In this document: in pieces, positions 43,009 to 56,578 of the stretch
Position numbering within the stretch: the first letter of the stretch is position 1
Layout of the letters: every line of letters begins with the position of its first letter
Assembly (NCBI GenBank): GCA_028554795.2
Contig: CM068839.1
Span: 88,185,540-88,249,539 of the forward strand
Length of the DNA stretch: 64,000 nucleotides
Direction of reading: 5' to 3'
Source of the DNA: Sinohyriopsis cumingii
Taxonomy: Eukaryota > Mollusca > Bivalvia > Unionida > Unionidae
The notes under the pieces: model-generated
Told to the model about the DNA's origin: nothing
Database searches by the model: none
The model's input: the letters and a program-made list of their open reading frames with translations, nothing else
Made by a program: the position numbers and the translations under genes

Positions 43009-46000
43009 GTGATCTCCTCTCCCGTCAGAGATTTCTGGCGGACGATCCCTTTCACCATAGGGCCTAGAGCCTTCTTGATATCACAGTACATACCTTGGAT
43101 GTTTCCGGATTCGGCACTGCGCTGGAGTCCTTCACATAGTTATTACCAGTACTCGTTCGCGCACTGTCTAGCGATGTGTTGGGTGTTGCTTCGTGCGCTT
43201 CTGAGATCAGCAAGCATCCGTTCATTAGGGCATTTTTTGTAAGCTTTGAAGGCTTTTCATTTGTCTTCGATTATTGGTTCTATCCTTGATAGATGTGCGC
43301 TGAACTAGTGCCAAACGTGGCCATGGCTGTGCTGTAGATGACACCCTTCATGGCGCTCCACATGGCTGTGGCATCGTGATCTGGCAGGTCTTGGAGTGCC
43401 TGGTCCAGGGCTAGTATGAGAATACAAGAGTATATCACAATTATGCTCATGCAGCTCTGAGATTTTTTCAGAGACGTACGAAAATTCAATCAAAATCCAA
43501 TTAAACATTTTATAATTTCATTTGTATTAAATGTTCTAATTCGAGGTTATTAAAAGCTTATTACATGAATAAACTGCACAATTTTGCAGGTGCCACATTT
43601 TACTTAAATAAAAACAGACACCATGAAAAAGGAAAAATCAGCCAAATATATTCATATATTACCAAAACATAATGCAAATAGACTTTTTTTTAATATAAAT
43701 TATTACAAAAAGTGCACATGTAAGATTTATAAATTCTTTGGTTGATCTTTTTTATTCTGGCTGTGTCATACAGGAAATGTTTTTTAAACTAAACAGGCAT
43801 TGGATATTGAAAATCAATTATAATCCTTATTATTGCAGCATATATACTTGTCAATTATTCTGGCCAAGCATTATGCTATAAGAATTGCATTGCATAAATG
43901 GAAATATATTGTACTGCAAACCCACTTCCTCACATCCGACCCTGTTATCTGTTCAATGAATGTATTCTACAAGTATCCTCAATGGCATGAATATGTGTTT
44001 TCTCTGAAATGTTTCAAACTTAATGCAAAATAATGGTGAAAGACAAACGTTAATTCAAATAAAGCATCACACACATACACACGAATGCAACAAGTGTATA
44101 CAGACAGGATGTCTTTCTTTGTCATACTATTTACACCGATAAATCAACAATAACTACTTGAAAGTGTTTTATTCAATTTTTAAATTCGGAAAAATGTTAG
44201 AAATACAATAAAACTCAAGAAATATTTATTTGTTGGTATTCCGCAGCGTGACAAATGGAACGTAACGCTCAGTGTAATTTCGACAATTTAGAACAAATGT
44301 TCATAACCGACAAAAAGATTTCAAAGAAACTATATATGTAATCTTTACTGGTTCGATCTACAAGTAAATAGCTGCAGGATTCAGCTAATGGTGTACATTT
44401 CAAAAGGGAAATGGGATGAAATTGTCTCGAAGTAATTGTAACCAAAGCGTACTAAAAGATTACATAGCTCGCCTCTTTGAAGTAATTATAAACAATGTAA
44501 TAAACGAGTATGTATCTCAACAATTTGATGTAATTGTAACCAGAGTACTAAAGCCGAGTAAATATCTCAACTCGTTGAAGCAACTGTATAACTGTAACAA
44601 GAGTAATAAATGAGTATATATCTCAACTCTCTGAAGTAATTGTAACCAAAGTACAATAAATGATTACATAGCTCATCTCTTAGAGGTAATTGTAACTAGT
44701 CTAATAAACTATTACATATCTCAGCTCTTCCAAGCAATTGTAAACAAAATGTAATAAATAACAGCTTAGATGACCTCTTCGATGCATTTAATAGTCTTCA
44801 GTTTACATAATAAAACTAATTATCATGCAGGTCAAAGGTCTTGGTGAGGTCGATGAACATCATGTAGAGTGGTTGACCTTGCTCTGTGTTCTTCTCTTGG
44901 AGTTGTCGTATGGAAAATATCCTGTCTGTCGTCGACCTGCCTGCATTAAAGCCGCACTGGGATTCCAGGTGCACACTGTCCGCCAGCAACTGCAGCCTGT
45001 TGAATATAATGCGGGCATACACGTTGCCAACGATGCTCAGAAGCGAGATCAAGCGAGATCCCTCTGTAATTATTACAGTCACTGAGGTCGCCATTGTTTT
45101 TGTAAACGGTATCTCGCGCATGTCTTGGGGTCCGCTCCTTCCTCCCAGCAGAGACAAAGTAGCTCATGCAGTGGCTGAAGGAATGTTTGTTTCCCACGTT
45201 CGATAGCTTCGGGCGGGATGATGTCACTACCTGGTGCTTTGTCGTTTGGGAGGGAGTCGATTGCTTTGCTGAGCTCCTCTAAGGTGGGCACTTTGTCGAG
45301 CTCATCCATGGTGGGCAGTTTTTATGCTGCTAGGGGCCGCATCGGTGACTGACATTTCTTGGGAGTATAGCTCTAGGTAGTGTTCCACCCATCTGGCCAT
45401 CTGTCATACTTAATGCAAAATAATGGTGAAAGACAAACGTTAATTCAAATAAAGCATCGCACACATACACACGAATGCAACAAGTGTATACAGACATGAT
45501 GTCTTCCGTCGTCATACTATATACACCGGCTAATCAACAATAACTACTTAAAAGTGTTTAATTCAATTTTTAAATTCACAAAAAATGTGAGAAATACAAT
45601 AAAACTCAAGAAATCTTTATTTGTTGGTATTCCGCAGCGTAACAAATGGAACGTAACGCCCAGTGTAATTTCGACAATTTAGAACAAATCTTCATATGCG
45701 ACAAAAAGATTTCAAAGAAACTATATATGTAATCTTTACTGGTTCGATCTACAAGTAAATAACTCCAGGATTCAGTTTATGGTGTACATTTCAAAAGGGA
45801 AATGGGATGAAATTATCTCGAAGTAATTGTAAGCAAAGTGTACTAAAAGATTACATAGCTCGCCTCTTTGAAGTAATTATAAACAATGTAATAAACGAGT
45901 ATGTATCTCAACTATTTGATGTAATTGAAACCAGAGTATTAAAGCCGAGTAAATATCTCAACTCGTTGAAGTAACTGTATAACTGTAAAAAGAGTAATAA

Positions 46001-46799
46001 ATAAGTATATATCTCAATTCTCTGAAGTAATTGTAACCAAAATACAATAAATGATTACATAGCTCATCTCTTCAAGGTAATTGTAACTAGTCTAATAAAC
46101 TATTACATATCTCAGCTCTTCCAAGCAATTGTTAACAAAATGTAATAAATAACAGCTTAGATGACCTCTTCGATGCATTTAATAGTCTTCAGTTTACATA
46201 ATAAAAACTAATTATCATGCAGGTCAATGGTCTTGGTGAGTTCAATGAACATCATGTAGAGTGGTTGACCTTGCTCTGTGTTCTTCTCTTGGAGTTGTCG
46301 TATGGAAAAGATCATGTCTGTCGTCGACCTGCCTGCTTTAAAGCCGCACTGGGATTCCAGGTGCACACGGTCCGCCAGCAACTGCAGCCTGTTGAGTATA
46401 ATGCGAGAATACACTTTGCCAACGATGCTCAGAAGCGAGATCCCTCTGTAATTATTACAGTTACTGAGGTCGCCATTGTTTTTGTAAACGGTATCTCGCG
46501 CATATCTTGGAGGACCGCTCCTTTCCTCCCAGCAGAGACAAAGTAGCTCATGCAGCAGCTGAAGCAATGTTGGTTTCCCACGTTCGATAGCTTTGGGCGG
46601 GATGCTGTCACTACATGGTGCTTTGTCGTTTGGGACGGAGTCGATTGCTTTGTTGAGCTCCTCTAAGGTGGGCACTTTGTGGAGCTCCTCTATGGTGGGC
46701 AGTTTTTATGCTGCTAGGGCTGCATCGGTGACTGACATTTCTTGGGAGCATAGCTCTGAGTAGTGTTCCACCCATCTGGCCATCTGTTGCTCGCAGTCA
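43009..46799. repeat. Satellite unit 8
   Basis: Full-length 3,791-bp unit. It is of the TTATTACC subtype near 43140, shared with units 2, 3, 4 and 9. Confidence 0.93.
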
Positions 46800-49700
46800 G
46801 TGATCTCCTCTCCCGTCAGAGATTTCTGGCGGACGATCCCTTTCACCATAGGGCCTAGAGCCTTCTTGATATCACAGTACATACCTTGGATGTTTCCGGA
46901 TTCGGCACTGCGCTGGAGTCCTTCACATAGTTATTACCAGTACTCGTTCGCGCACTGTCTAGCGATGTGTTGGGTGTTGCTTCGTGCGCTTCTGAGATCA
47001 GCAAGCATCCGTTCATTAGGGCATTTTTTGTAAGCTTTGAAGGCTTTTCATTTGTCTTCGATTATTGGTTCTATCCTTGATAGATGTGCGCTGAACTAGT
47101 GCCAAACGTGGCCATGGCTGTGCTGTAGATGACACCCTTCATGGCGCTCCACATGGCTGTGGCATCGTGATCTGGCAGGTCTTGGAGTGCCTGGTCCAGG
47201 GCTAGTATGAGAATACAAGAGTATATCACAATTATGCTCATGCAGCTCTGAGATTTTTTCAGAGACGTACGAAAATTCAATCAAAATCCAATTAAACATT
47301 TTATAATTTCATTTGTATTAAATGTTCTAATTCGAGGTTATTAAAAGCTTATTACATGAATAAACTGCACAATTTTGCAGGTGCCACATTTTACTTAAAT
47401 AAAAACAGACACCATGAAAAAGGAAAAATCAGCCAAATATATTCATATATTACCAAAACATAATGCAAATAGACTTTTTTTTAATATAAATTATTACAAA
47501 AAGTGCACATGTAAGATTTATAAATTCTTTGGTTGATCTTTTTTATTCTGGCTGTGTCATACAGGAAATGTTTTTTAAACTAAACAGGCATTGGATATTG
47601 AAAATCAATTATAATCCTTATTATTGCAGCATATATACTTGTCAATTATTCTGGCCAAGCATTATGCTATAAGAATTGCATTGCATAAATGGAAATATAT
47701 TGTACTGCAAACCCACTTCCTCACATCCGACCCTGTTATCTGTTCAATGAATGTATTCTACAAGTATCCTCAATGGCATGAATATGTGTTTTCTCTGAAA
47801 TGTTTCAAACTTAATGCAAAATAATGGTGAAAGACAAACGTTAATTCAAATAAAGCATCACACACATACACACGAATGCAACAAGTGTATACAGACAGGA
47901 TGTCTTTCTTTGTCATACTATTTACACCGATAAATCAACAATAACTACTTGAAAGTGTTTTATTCAATTTTTAAATTCGGAAAAATGTTAGAAATACAAT
48001 AAAACTCAAGAAATATTTATTTGTTGGTATTCCGCAGCGTGACAAATGGAACGTAACGCTCAGTGTAATTTCGACAATTTAGAACAAATGTTCATAACCG
48101 ACAAAAAGATTTCAAAGAAACTATATATGTAATCTTTACTGGTTCGATCTACAAGTAAATAGCTGCAGGATTCAGCTAATGGTGTACATTTCAAAAGGGA
48201 AATGGGATGAAATTGTCTCGAAGTAATTGTAACCAAAGCGTACTAAAAGATTACATAGCTCGCCTCTTTGAAGTAATTATAAACAATGTAATAAACGAGT
48301 ATGTATCTCAACAATTTGATGTAATTGTAACCAGAGTACTAAAGCCGAGTAAATATCTCAACTCGTTGAAGCAACTGTATAACTGTAACAAGAGTAATAA
48401 ATGAGTATATATCTCAACTCTCTGAAGTAATTGTAACCAAAGTACAATAAATGATTACATAGCTCATCTCTTAGAGGTAATTGTAACTAGTCTAATAAAC
48501 TATTACATATCTCAGCTCTTCCAAGCAATTGTAAACAAAATGTAATAAATAACAGCTTAGATGACCTCTTCGATGCATTTAATAGTCTTCAGTTTACATA
48601 ATAAAACTAATTATCATGCAGGTCAAAGGTCTTGGTGAGGTCGATGAACATCATGTAGAGTGGTTGACCTTGCTCTGTGTTCTTCTCTTGGAGTTGTCGT
48701 ATGGAAAATATCCTGTCTGTCGTCGACCTGCCTGCATTAAAGCCGCACTGGGATTCCAGGTGCACACTGTCCGCCAGCAACTGCAGCCTGTTGAATATAA
48801 TGCGGGCATACACGTTGCCAACGATGCTCAGAAGCGAGATCAAGCGAGATCCCTCTGTAATTATTACAGTCACTGAGGTCGCCATTGTTTTTGTAAACGG
48901 TATCTCGCGCATGTCTTGGGGTCCGCTCCTTCCTCCCAGCAGAGACAAAGTAGCTCATGCAGTGGCTGAAGGAATGTTTGTTTCCCACGTTCGATAGCTT
49001 CGGGCGGGATGATGTCACTACCTGGTGCTTTGTCGTTTGGGAGGGAGTCGATTGCTTTGCTGAGCTCCTCTAAGGTGGGCACTTTGTCGAGCTCATCCAT
49101 GGTGGGCAGTTTTTATGCTGCTAGGGGCCGCATCGGTGACTGACATTTCTTGGGAGTATAGCTCTAGGTAGTGTTCCACCCATCTGGCCATCTGTCATAC
49201 TTAATGCAAAATAATGGTGAAAGACAAACGTTAATTCAAATAAAGCATCGCACACATACACACGAATGCAACAAGTGTATACAGACATGATGTCTTCCGT
49301 CGTCATACTATATACACCGGCTAATCAACAATAACTACTTAAAAGTGTTTAATTCAATTTTTAAATTCACAAAAAATGTGAGAAATACAATAAAACTCAA
49401 GAAATCTTTATTTGTTGGTATTCCGCAGCGTAACAAATGGAACGTAACGCCCAGTGTAATTTCGACAATTTAGAACAAATCTTCATATGCGACAAAAAGA
49501 TTTCAAAGAAACTATATATGTAATCTTTACTGGTTCGATCTACAAGTAAATAACTCCAGGATTCAGTTTATGGTGTACATTTCAAAAGGGAAATGGGATG
49601 AAATTATCTCGAAGTAATTGTAAGCAAAGTGTACTAAAAGATTACATAGCTCGCCTCTTTGAAGTAATTATAAACAATGTAATAAACGAGTATGTATCTC

Positions 49701-50591
49701 AACTATTTGATGTAATTGAAACCAGAGTATTAAAGCCGAGTAAATATCTCAACTCGTTGAAGTAACTGTATAACTGTAAAAAGAGTAATAAATAAGTATA
49801 TATCTCAATTCTCTGAAGTAATTGTAACCAAAATACAATAAATGATTACATAGCTCATCTCTTCAAGGTAATTGTAACTAGTCTAATAAACTATTACATA
49901 TCTCAGCTCTTCCCAAGCAATTGTTAACAAAATGTAATAAATAACAGCTTAGATGACCTCTTCGATGCATTTAATAGTCTTCAGTTTACATAATAAAAAC
50001 TAATTATCATGCAGGTCAATGGTCTTGGTGAGTTCAATGAACATCATGTAGAGTGGTTGACCTTGCTCTGTGTTCTTCTCTTGGAGTTGTCGTATGGAAA
50101 AGATCATGTCTGTCGTCGACCTGCCTGCTTTAAAGCCGCACTGGGATTCCAGGTGCACACGGTCCGCCAGCAACTGCAGCCTGTTGAGTATAATGCGAGA
50201 ATACACTTTGCCAACGATGCTCAGAAGCGAGATCCCTCTGTAATTATTACAGTTACTGAGGTCGCCATTGTTTTTGTAAACGGTATCTCGCGCATATCTT
50301 GGAGGACCGCTCCTTTCCTCCCAGCAGAGACAAAGTAGCTCATGCAGCAGCTGAAGCAATGTTGGTTTCCCACGTTCGATAGCTTTGGGCGGGATGCTGT
50401 CACTACATGGTGCTTTGTCGTTTGGGACGGAGTCGATTGCTTTGTTGAGCTCCTCTAAGGTGGGCACTTTGTGGAGCTCCTCTATGGTGGGCAGTTTTTA
50501 TGCTGCTAGGGCTGCATCGGTGACTGACATTTCTTGGGAGCATAGCTCTGAGTAGTGTTCCACCCATCTGGCCATCTGTTGCTCGCAGTCA
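46800..50591. repeat. Satellite unit 9 (3,792 bp)
   Basis: One extra C near 49914 (TCTTCCCAAG versus TCTTCCAAG) makes this unit 1 bp longer than the rest. Confidence 0.93.
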
Positions 50592-53542
50592 GTGATCTCC
50601 TCTCCCGTCAGAGATTTCTGGCGGACGATCCCTTTCACCATAGGGCCTAGAGCCTTCTTGATATCACAGTACATACCTTGGATGTTTCCGGATTCGGCAC
50701 TGCGCTGGAGTCCTTCACATAGTTGTTACCAGTACTCGTTCGCGCACTGTCTAGCGATGTGTTGGGTGTTGCTTCGTGCGCTTCTGAGATCAGCAAGCAT
50801 CCGTTCATTAGGGCATTTTTTGTAAGCTTTGAAGGCTTTTCATTTGTCTTCGATTATTGGTTCTATCCTTGATAGATGTGCGCTGAACTAGTGCCAAACG
50901 TGGCCATGGCTGTGCTGTAGATGACACCCTTCATGGCGCTCCACATGGCTGTGGCATCGTGATCTGGCAGGTCTTGGAGTGCCTGGTCCAGGGCTAGTAT
51001 GAGAATACAAGAGTATATCACAATTATGCTCATGCAGCTCTGAGATTTTTTCAGAGACGTACGAAAATTCAATCAAAATCCAATTAAACATTTTATAATT
51101 TCATTTGTATTAAATGTTCTAATTCGAGGTTATTAAAAGCTTATTACATGAATAAACTGCACAATTTTGCAGGTGCCACATTTTACTTAAATAAAAACAG
51201 ACACCATGAAAAAGGAAAAATCAGCCAAATATATTCATATATTACCAAAACATAATGCAAATAGACTTTTTTTTAATATAAATTATTACAAAAAGTGCAC
51301 ATGTAAGATTTATAAATTCTTTGGTTGATCTTTTTTATTCTGGCTGTGTCATACAGGAAATGTTTTTTAAACTAAACAGGCATTGGATATTGAAAATCAA
51401 TTATAATCCTTATTATTGCAGCATATATACTTGTCAATTATTCTGGCCAAGCATTATGCTATAAGAATTGCATTGCATAAATGGAAATATATTGTACTGC
51501 AAACCCACTTCCTCACATCCGACCCTGTTATCTGTTCAATGAATGTATTCTACAAGTATCCTCAATGGCATGAATATGTGTTTTCTCTGAAATGTTTCAA
51601 ACTTAATGCAAAATAATGGTGAAAGACAAACGTTAATTCAAATAAAGCATCACACACATACACACGAATGCAACAAGTGTATACAGACAGGATGTCTTTC
51701 TTTGTCATACTATTTACACCGATAAATCAACAATAACTACTTGAAAGTGTTTTATTCAATTTTTAAATTCGGAAAAATGTTAGAAATACAATAAAACTCA
51801 AGAAATATTTATTTGTTGGTATTCCGCAGCGTGACAAATGGAACGTAACGCTCAGTGTAATTTCGACAATTTAGAACAAATGTTCATAACCGACAAAAAG
51901 ATTTCAAAGAAACTATATATGTAATCTTTACTGGTTCGATCTACAAGTAAATAGCTGCAGGATTCAGCTAATGGTGTACATTTCAAAAGGGAAATGGGAT
52001 GAAATTGTCTCGAAGTAATTGTAACCAAAGCGTACTAAAAGATTACATAGCTCGCCTCTTTGAAGTAATTATAAACAATGTAATAAAACGAGTATGTATC
52101 TCAACAATTTGATGTAATTGTAACCAGAGTACTAAAGCCGAGTAAATATCTCAACTCGTTGAAGCAACTGTATAACTGTAACAAGAGTAATAAATGAGTA
52201 TATATCTCAACTCTCTGAAGTAATTGTAACCAAAGTACAATAAATGATTACATAGCTCATCTCTTAGAGGTAATTGTAACTAGTCTAATAAACTATTACA
52301 TATCTCAGCTCTTCCAAAGCAATTGTAAACAAAATGTAATAAATAACAGCTTAGATGACCTCTTCGATGCATTTAATAGTCTTCAGTTTACATAATAAAA
52401 CTAATTATCATGCAGGTCAAAGGTCTTGGTGAGGTCGATGAACATCATGTAGAGTGGTTGACCTTGCTCTGTGTTCTTCTCTTGGAGTTGTCGTATGGAA
52501 AATATCCTGTCTGTCGTCGACCTGCCTGCATTAAAGCCGCACTGGGATTCCAGGTGCACACTGTCCGCCAGCAACTGCAGCCTGTTGAATATAATGCGGG
52601 CATACACGTTGCCAACGATGCTCAGAAGCGAGATCAAGCGAGATCCCTCTGTAATTATTACAGTCACTGAGGTCACCATTGTTTTTGTAAACGGTATCTC
52701 GCGCATGTCTTGGGGTCCGCTCCTTCCTCCCAGCAGAGACAAAGTAGCTCATGCAGTGGCTGAAGGAATGTTTGTTTCCCACGTTCGATAGCTTCGGGCG
52801 GGATGATGTCACTACCTGGTGCTTTGTCGTTTGGGAGGGAGTCGATTGCTTTGCTGAGCTCCTCTAAGGTGGGCACTTTGTCGAGCTCATCCATGGTGGG
52901 CAGTTTTTATGCTGCTAGGGGCCGCATCGGTGACTGACATTTCTTGGGAGTATAGCTCTAGGTAGTGTTCCACCCATCTGGCCATCTGTCATACTTAATG
53001 CAAAATAATGGTGAAAGACAAACGTTAATTCAAATAAAGCATCGCACACATACACACGAATGCAACAAGTGTATACAGACATGATGTCTTCCGTCGTCAT
53101 ACTATATACACCGGCTAATCAACAATAACTACTTAAAAGTGTTTAATTCAATTTTTAAATTCACAAAAAATGTGAGAAATACAATAAAACTCAAGAAATC
53201 TTTATTTGTTGGTATTCCGCAGCGTAACAAATGGAACGTAACGCCCAGTGTAATTTCGACAATTTAGAACAAATCTTCATATGCGACAAAAAGATTTCAA
53301 AGAAACTATATATGTAATCTTTACTGGTTCGATCTACAAGTAAATAACTCCAGGATTCAGTTTATGGTGTACATTTCAAAAGGGAAATGGGATGAAATTA
53401 TCTCGAAGTAATTGTAAGCAAAGTGTACTAAAAGATTACATAGCTCGCCTCTTTGAAGTAATTATAAACAATGTAATAAACGAGTATGTATCTCAACTAT
53501 TTGATGTAATTGAAACCAGAGTATTAAAGCCGAGTAAATATA
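50592..53542. repeat. Satellite unit 10, cut by the assembly gap
   Basis: 2,951 bp of a unit. It has extra A bases near 52087 and 52316 and shares the GGTCACC variant (near 52674) with unit 6. Confidence 0.93.
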
Positions 53543-53642
53543 NNNNNNNNNNNNNNNNNNNNNNNNNNNNNNNNNNNNNNNNNNNNNNNNNNNNNNNNNN
53601 NNNNNNNNNNNNNNNNNNNNNNNNNNNNNNNNNNNNNNNNNN
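53543..53642. other. Assembly gap (100 N)
   Basis: A round 100-N run, probably a scaffold join of unknown length. It interrupts satellite unit 10; unrelated DNA follows. Any ORF crossing it is artefactual. Confidence 0.98.
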
Positions 53643-54185
53643 TACATGGGTCATGCACTTTTTAGTGTTTCTACCTGTTCAGTTTGGGGGTCAGATTGTA
53701 CGCAAATTGGCTTATATGCAATTATATGCAATTATATACAGTACATATTTTTGCAAATTGCTTCAACCTTATTTTTGTAGCAATACAATTTTCTTGTCAA
53801 AGCAACATGCTATTTTCAAAGCCACGATAACATAACTTGACTGTTCGATGGGATGTTGTTAACTGATTTGTTTATTTTACAGTTGCATTTAACAGAGGTA
53901 GATATTTTCTGTATTATTTTGTTTTTGGATGTAATATTTTTGGTCACTAACTTTAAAGTTTAATAGTTTTTTTTATAAATTTTGTTCATGTTTTACTATC
54001 TGAGCTTATGGTATGACCTTGTATCTGCCATGTGTCATCTGTCAACAGTTGTTATTTTTAGCTACTTCTCAAAGACCATTTTACCAGTTTCAACTGAAGT
54101 TAGCAGAGAGCATGAAATAGCGCCATTCTGCCATTAAATATGGCAGCTGTTACTAAATGAAGAAAAACCTTCAAGAAACTCTTTC
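53643..54185. other. Host noncoding DNA
   Basis: AT-rich sequence with no coding motif, exon with clear splice sites or repeat end that I can support. Confidence 0.5.
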
Positions 54186-54740
54186 TCAAAAACAAGTGAA
54201 CAGAATTTGATTAATTTTTACAGAAAGGATCCTGACATAAAAGTCTATACTTGTTTGGCCTACAGATATGGCCACCATTACTGAAATTATGAATGACAGA
54301 ATTTGACCAAAATTGGAAAGAGAACATTTGTGTATAAAGGTCTTTGAAGATTTACTTGCAAATAATGCAAGTTCACCATAAAATACAGCCTCTGTTATTA
54401 AAAATAGGAAGCCTTCAAACAACGTCTTTTTAAATACAGATGAACAAAATTTGACCCAGTTTTGAAAGAAAACATTCTGGCATTTGGACTTACTAATTAA
54501 TACCAATAATGTCAACCCATCATCAGATATAACTGCCATTAAAACAAATAATCAAACTTTGTACCAACTTCTGAAAAAATAACTGCTGACTGGAATTTGA
54601 CCAAATTTGATTGAAATCATTCTGGCATGAAGACCTTTCAGGTTTATGCAGATATTGCCAATCTATTGTCAAGTATAGTTTGTTCTTCTTCAAATACAAA
54701 ACTCTTAAAATATCATGCTAACCAGGAACTCTCTGGCCAA
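54186..54740. repeat. Degenerate interspersed repeat cluster
   Basis: About four diverged copies of a phrase of the form GAACA-AATTTGACC-AATTTTGAAAG-AA-CATTCTGGCAT-AAGGTCT recur near 54195, 54290, 54440 and 54590, with a TATGGCCACC/ATAACTGCCATTA spacer. The copies are old and divergent. The minus-strand ORF here has no recognisable protein. Confidence 0.45.
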
Positions 54741-55449
54741 CTGTCCTAGCATTTGACTTTTAGGTTGAATCAACCAGGTGAACCATCTCAGTCTCTCTTT
54801 CCATTATTTTTGGTGTTATATACATTTTACAGAATTTTAAGATCTTTATATTTTATATTTGCTCTTCTTGTACATTTTGTTTTGTTTGGAATGGTTTATC
54901 ATGCTAAACTTTTGTGCTGCCGTTTATTTTTATATTTAGTTTTTCACCTTATAGCAACTATTGTGCTGAAGTGCCATGAAATGCTACTACATACTTTCTT
55001 CCTTGCCTTTAGTTAGCAGAAAGCTGCTGGCATCCTTATCAGTTGTTTTAGGGGTTGGTGTTGTGGCTTTTGAAAGTCATATCTTTTCAACATCATTTGT
55101 TTTATGCAACAAACTTTGGAATAATATTTCTGCATGTATAAAGATTTTACACTAAAATACCAGGAGTTTCAATGTCAGCATCTATGTCATCGGAATGTCA
55201 TTTGCATGCAAGACATGGGGCCCATGTTTGTGGCATGTTAGCAGTTAAGTTGAAAAGGTGTACAGTCTATAATTGAGTCTGCTTGTAAGAAACCGTTGGT
55301 ACCCTGATCCCAGAGATTTGTTAATTTTAAATAATTTAATTAAAAACAGGATTAATGCATTGACTATACTTAAATATGAACTATTTTTATCACCTAATTG
55401 TGATAAATTATGAATTTGGTTTACATTAAAATGCTATACAAAATTGTTT
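54741..55449. other. Host noncoding DNA
   Basis: Nothing recognisable. The 87-codon ORF at 54753-55016 is hydrophobic low-complexity translation of T-rich DNA. Confidence 0.45.
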
Positions 55450-55752
55450 ACCCTGTTTTTCGAATGCAGGAGGTTGCAGGTTCAAACCCCAGCCATGTCA
55501 TACCAAAGCCTTATAAAAATGGTACTAACAGCTGCCTCGCTAGGTGCTCAGCATTAAGAGATTAGTGTTATGACTGTTCGGCCTGGTGTCAGGATAATGT
55601 GACTGGCTGGGACATGATGCTACAAGTCTGCAGCATGATGTCCCAGTGCTAGACATCACTATAAACTGCCACACTGCAGACATCGTAATGATATGACTCA
55701 AAAATTGTTTCAGCTACATTATAAATCCAAATCACACACTCACACACACACC
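55450..55752 (+). repeat. tRNA-derived SINE, 5'-truncated copy
   Basis: It contains a B-box-like GGTTCAAACCC (about 55490), a body shared with 59946-60258 (CTGGTGTCAGGATAATGTGACTGG, ACTATAAACTGCCACACTGCAGA, AAATCCAAATCACA) and a (CA)n tail near 55735-55752. The A box is not evident. Confidence 0.7.
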
Positions 55753-56152
55753 CTGTTTTTTCAGCAAAAGATTAAAAATATTATTTCATTTTATTTGTTG
55801 TAAACACTATTCCATTAATCACAATGCCATGGATTATGATTATGTCAAGAAGCAAGAAAAGCCTTGTTTGTTACTGAACACATATTTTATATATGTTATT
55901 AACTTGATTATTAATTTAAATAATGAATCTCCAATGCAAGTAAAACTTTATACACATAATTGTCTTCAAGCACTTATCTGGCTGAAAATATAGCATATGC
56001 AGAATATTATATCTTCTTTTTACAAATGTAGAATTTAATTTCATTTTCTGCCATAATCAAAAATAAAAAAATTCCTTTGATGTAAAACTTAGTAGTATTT
56101 CTGTGTTATTTTTTTACTAAGTGGCCTTGATTTCATCTTTGTTATAACACTC
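55753..56152. other. Host noncoding DNA
   Basis: AT-rich; no supported feature. Confidence 0.45.
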
Positions 56153-56250
56153 ACACTGTAGGACAGATACATTTATTAATAAAACTCAGACTGTAGGACA
56201 TGTACATTTATTATAAAATTCCCACTGTAGGACAGATACATTATAACACA
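56153..56250. repeat. Short tandem repeat, three copies of ~35-40 bp
   Basis: ACTGTAGGACA(G/T)(A/G)TACATTTATTA recurs three times, near 56155, 56189 and 56224. Confidence 0.6.
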
Positions 56251-56455
56251 CATACAGTTCATGCAGATACTATTTTTAAGTGTGAAAATGGAATATTTTT
56301 ATATTGTGCAACTGAAAATTTCACATTTATAAACCTCAAAATTTCATATAATAAATTTCATTTTGTGAAGGCTTTTTTGATGGTTGTTGAAAATTAAGGT
56401 GAATTTTCATTGTATTTATGATAATCATTCTAGTGTTGATGAAATTTATTTTCAG

Positions 56456-56530
56456 TGAAAGCAGTCAATGCAATATCAAGTACTGCTGCTACTTCTGCTG
56501 TTTCAAGTCAACCAAGAATATTTTCACTAA
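56456..56530 (+). CDS. Putative internal exon of a host gene (75 bp)
   Basis: Preceded by a T-rich tract ending TTTTCAG and followed by a consensus donor GTAAGT. Read with two leading bases it is open and Ser/Ala/Thr-rich (KAVNAISSTAATSAVSS) and ends with one base (phase 1), which joins in frame to the exon at 61085. Earlier exons are not recognised and may lie past the gap. Confidence 0.45.
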
Positions 56531-56578
56531 GTAAGTTGATTTTACATATGTGTTGTGTTAACAAATTTAGATCAAGAT

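Larger units (their letters stand above)
24242..53542. repeat. Right arm of the 3,791-bp satellite array
   Basis: Landmarks recur at 27845, 31636, 35427, 39218, 43009, 46800 and 50592, so spacing is 3,791 bp except one 3,792-bp unit. The arm ends inside a unit at an N run, so the far boundary with host sequence is not seen. Confidence 0.97.

Noticed and set aside
53392..53835. 147-codon ORF at the array end
   Set aside because: It runs through the 100-N gap and is meaningless.
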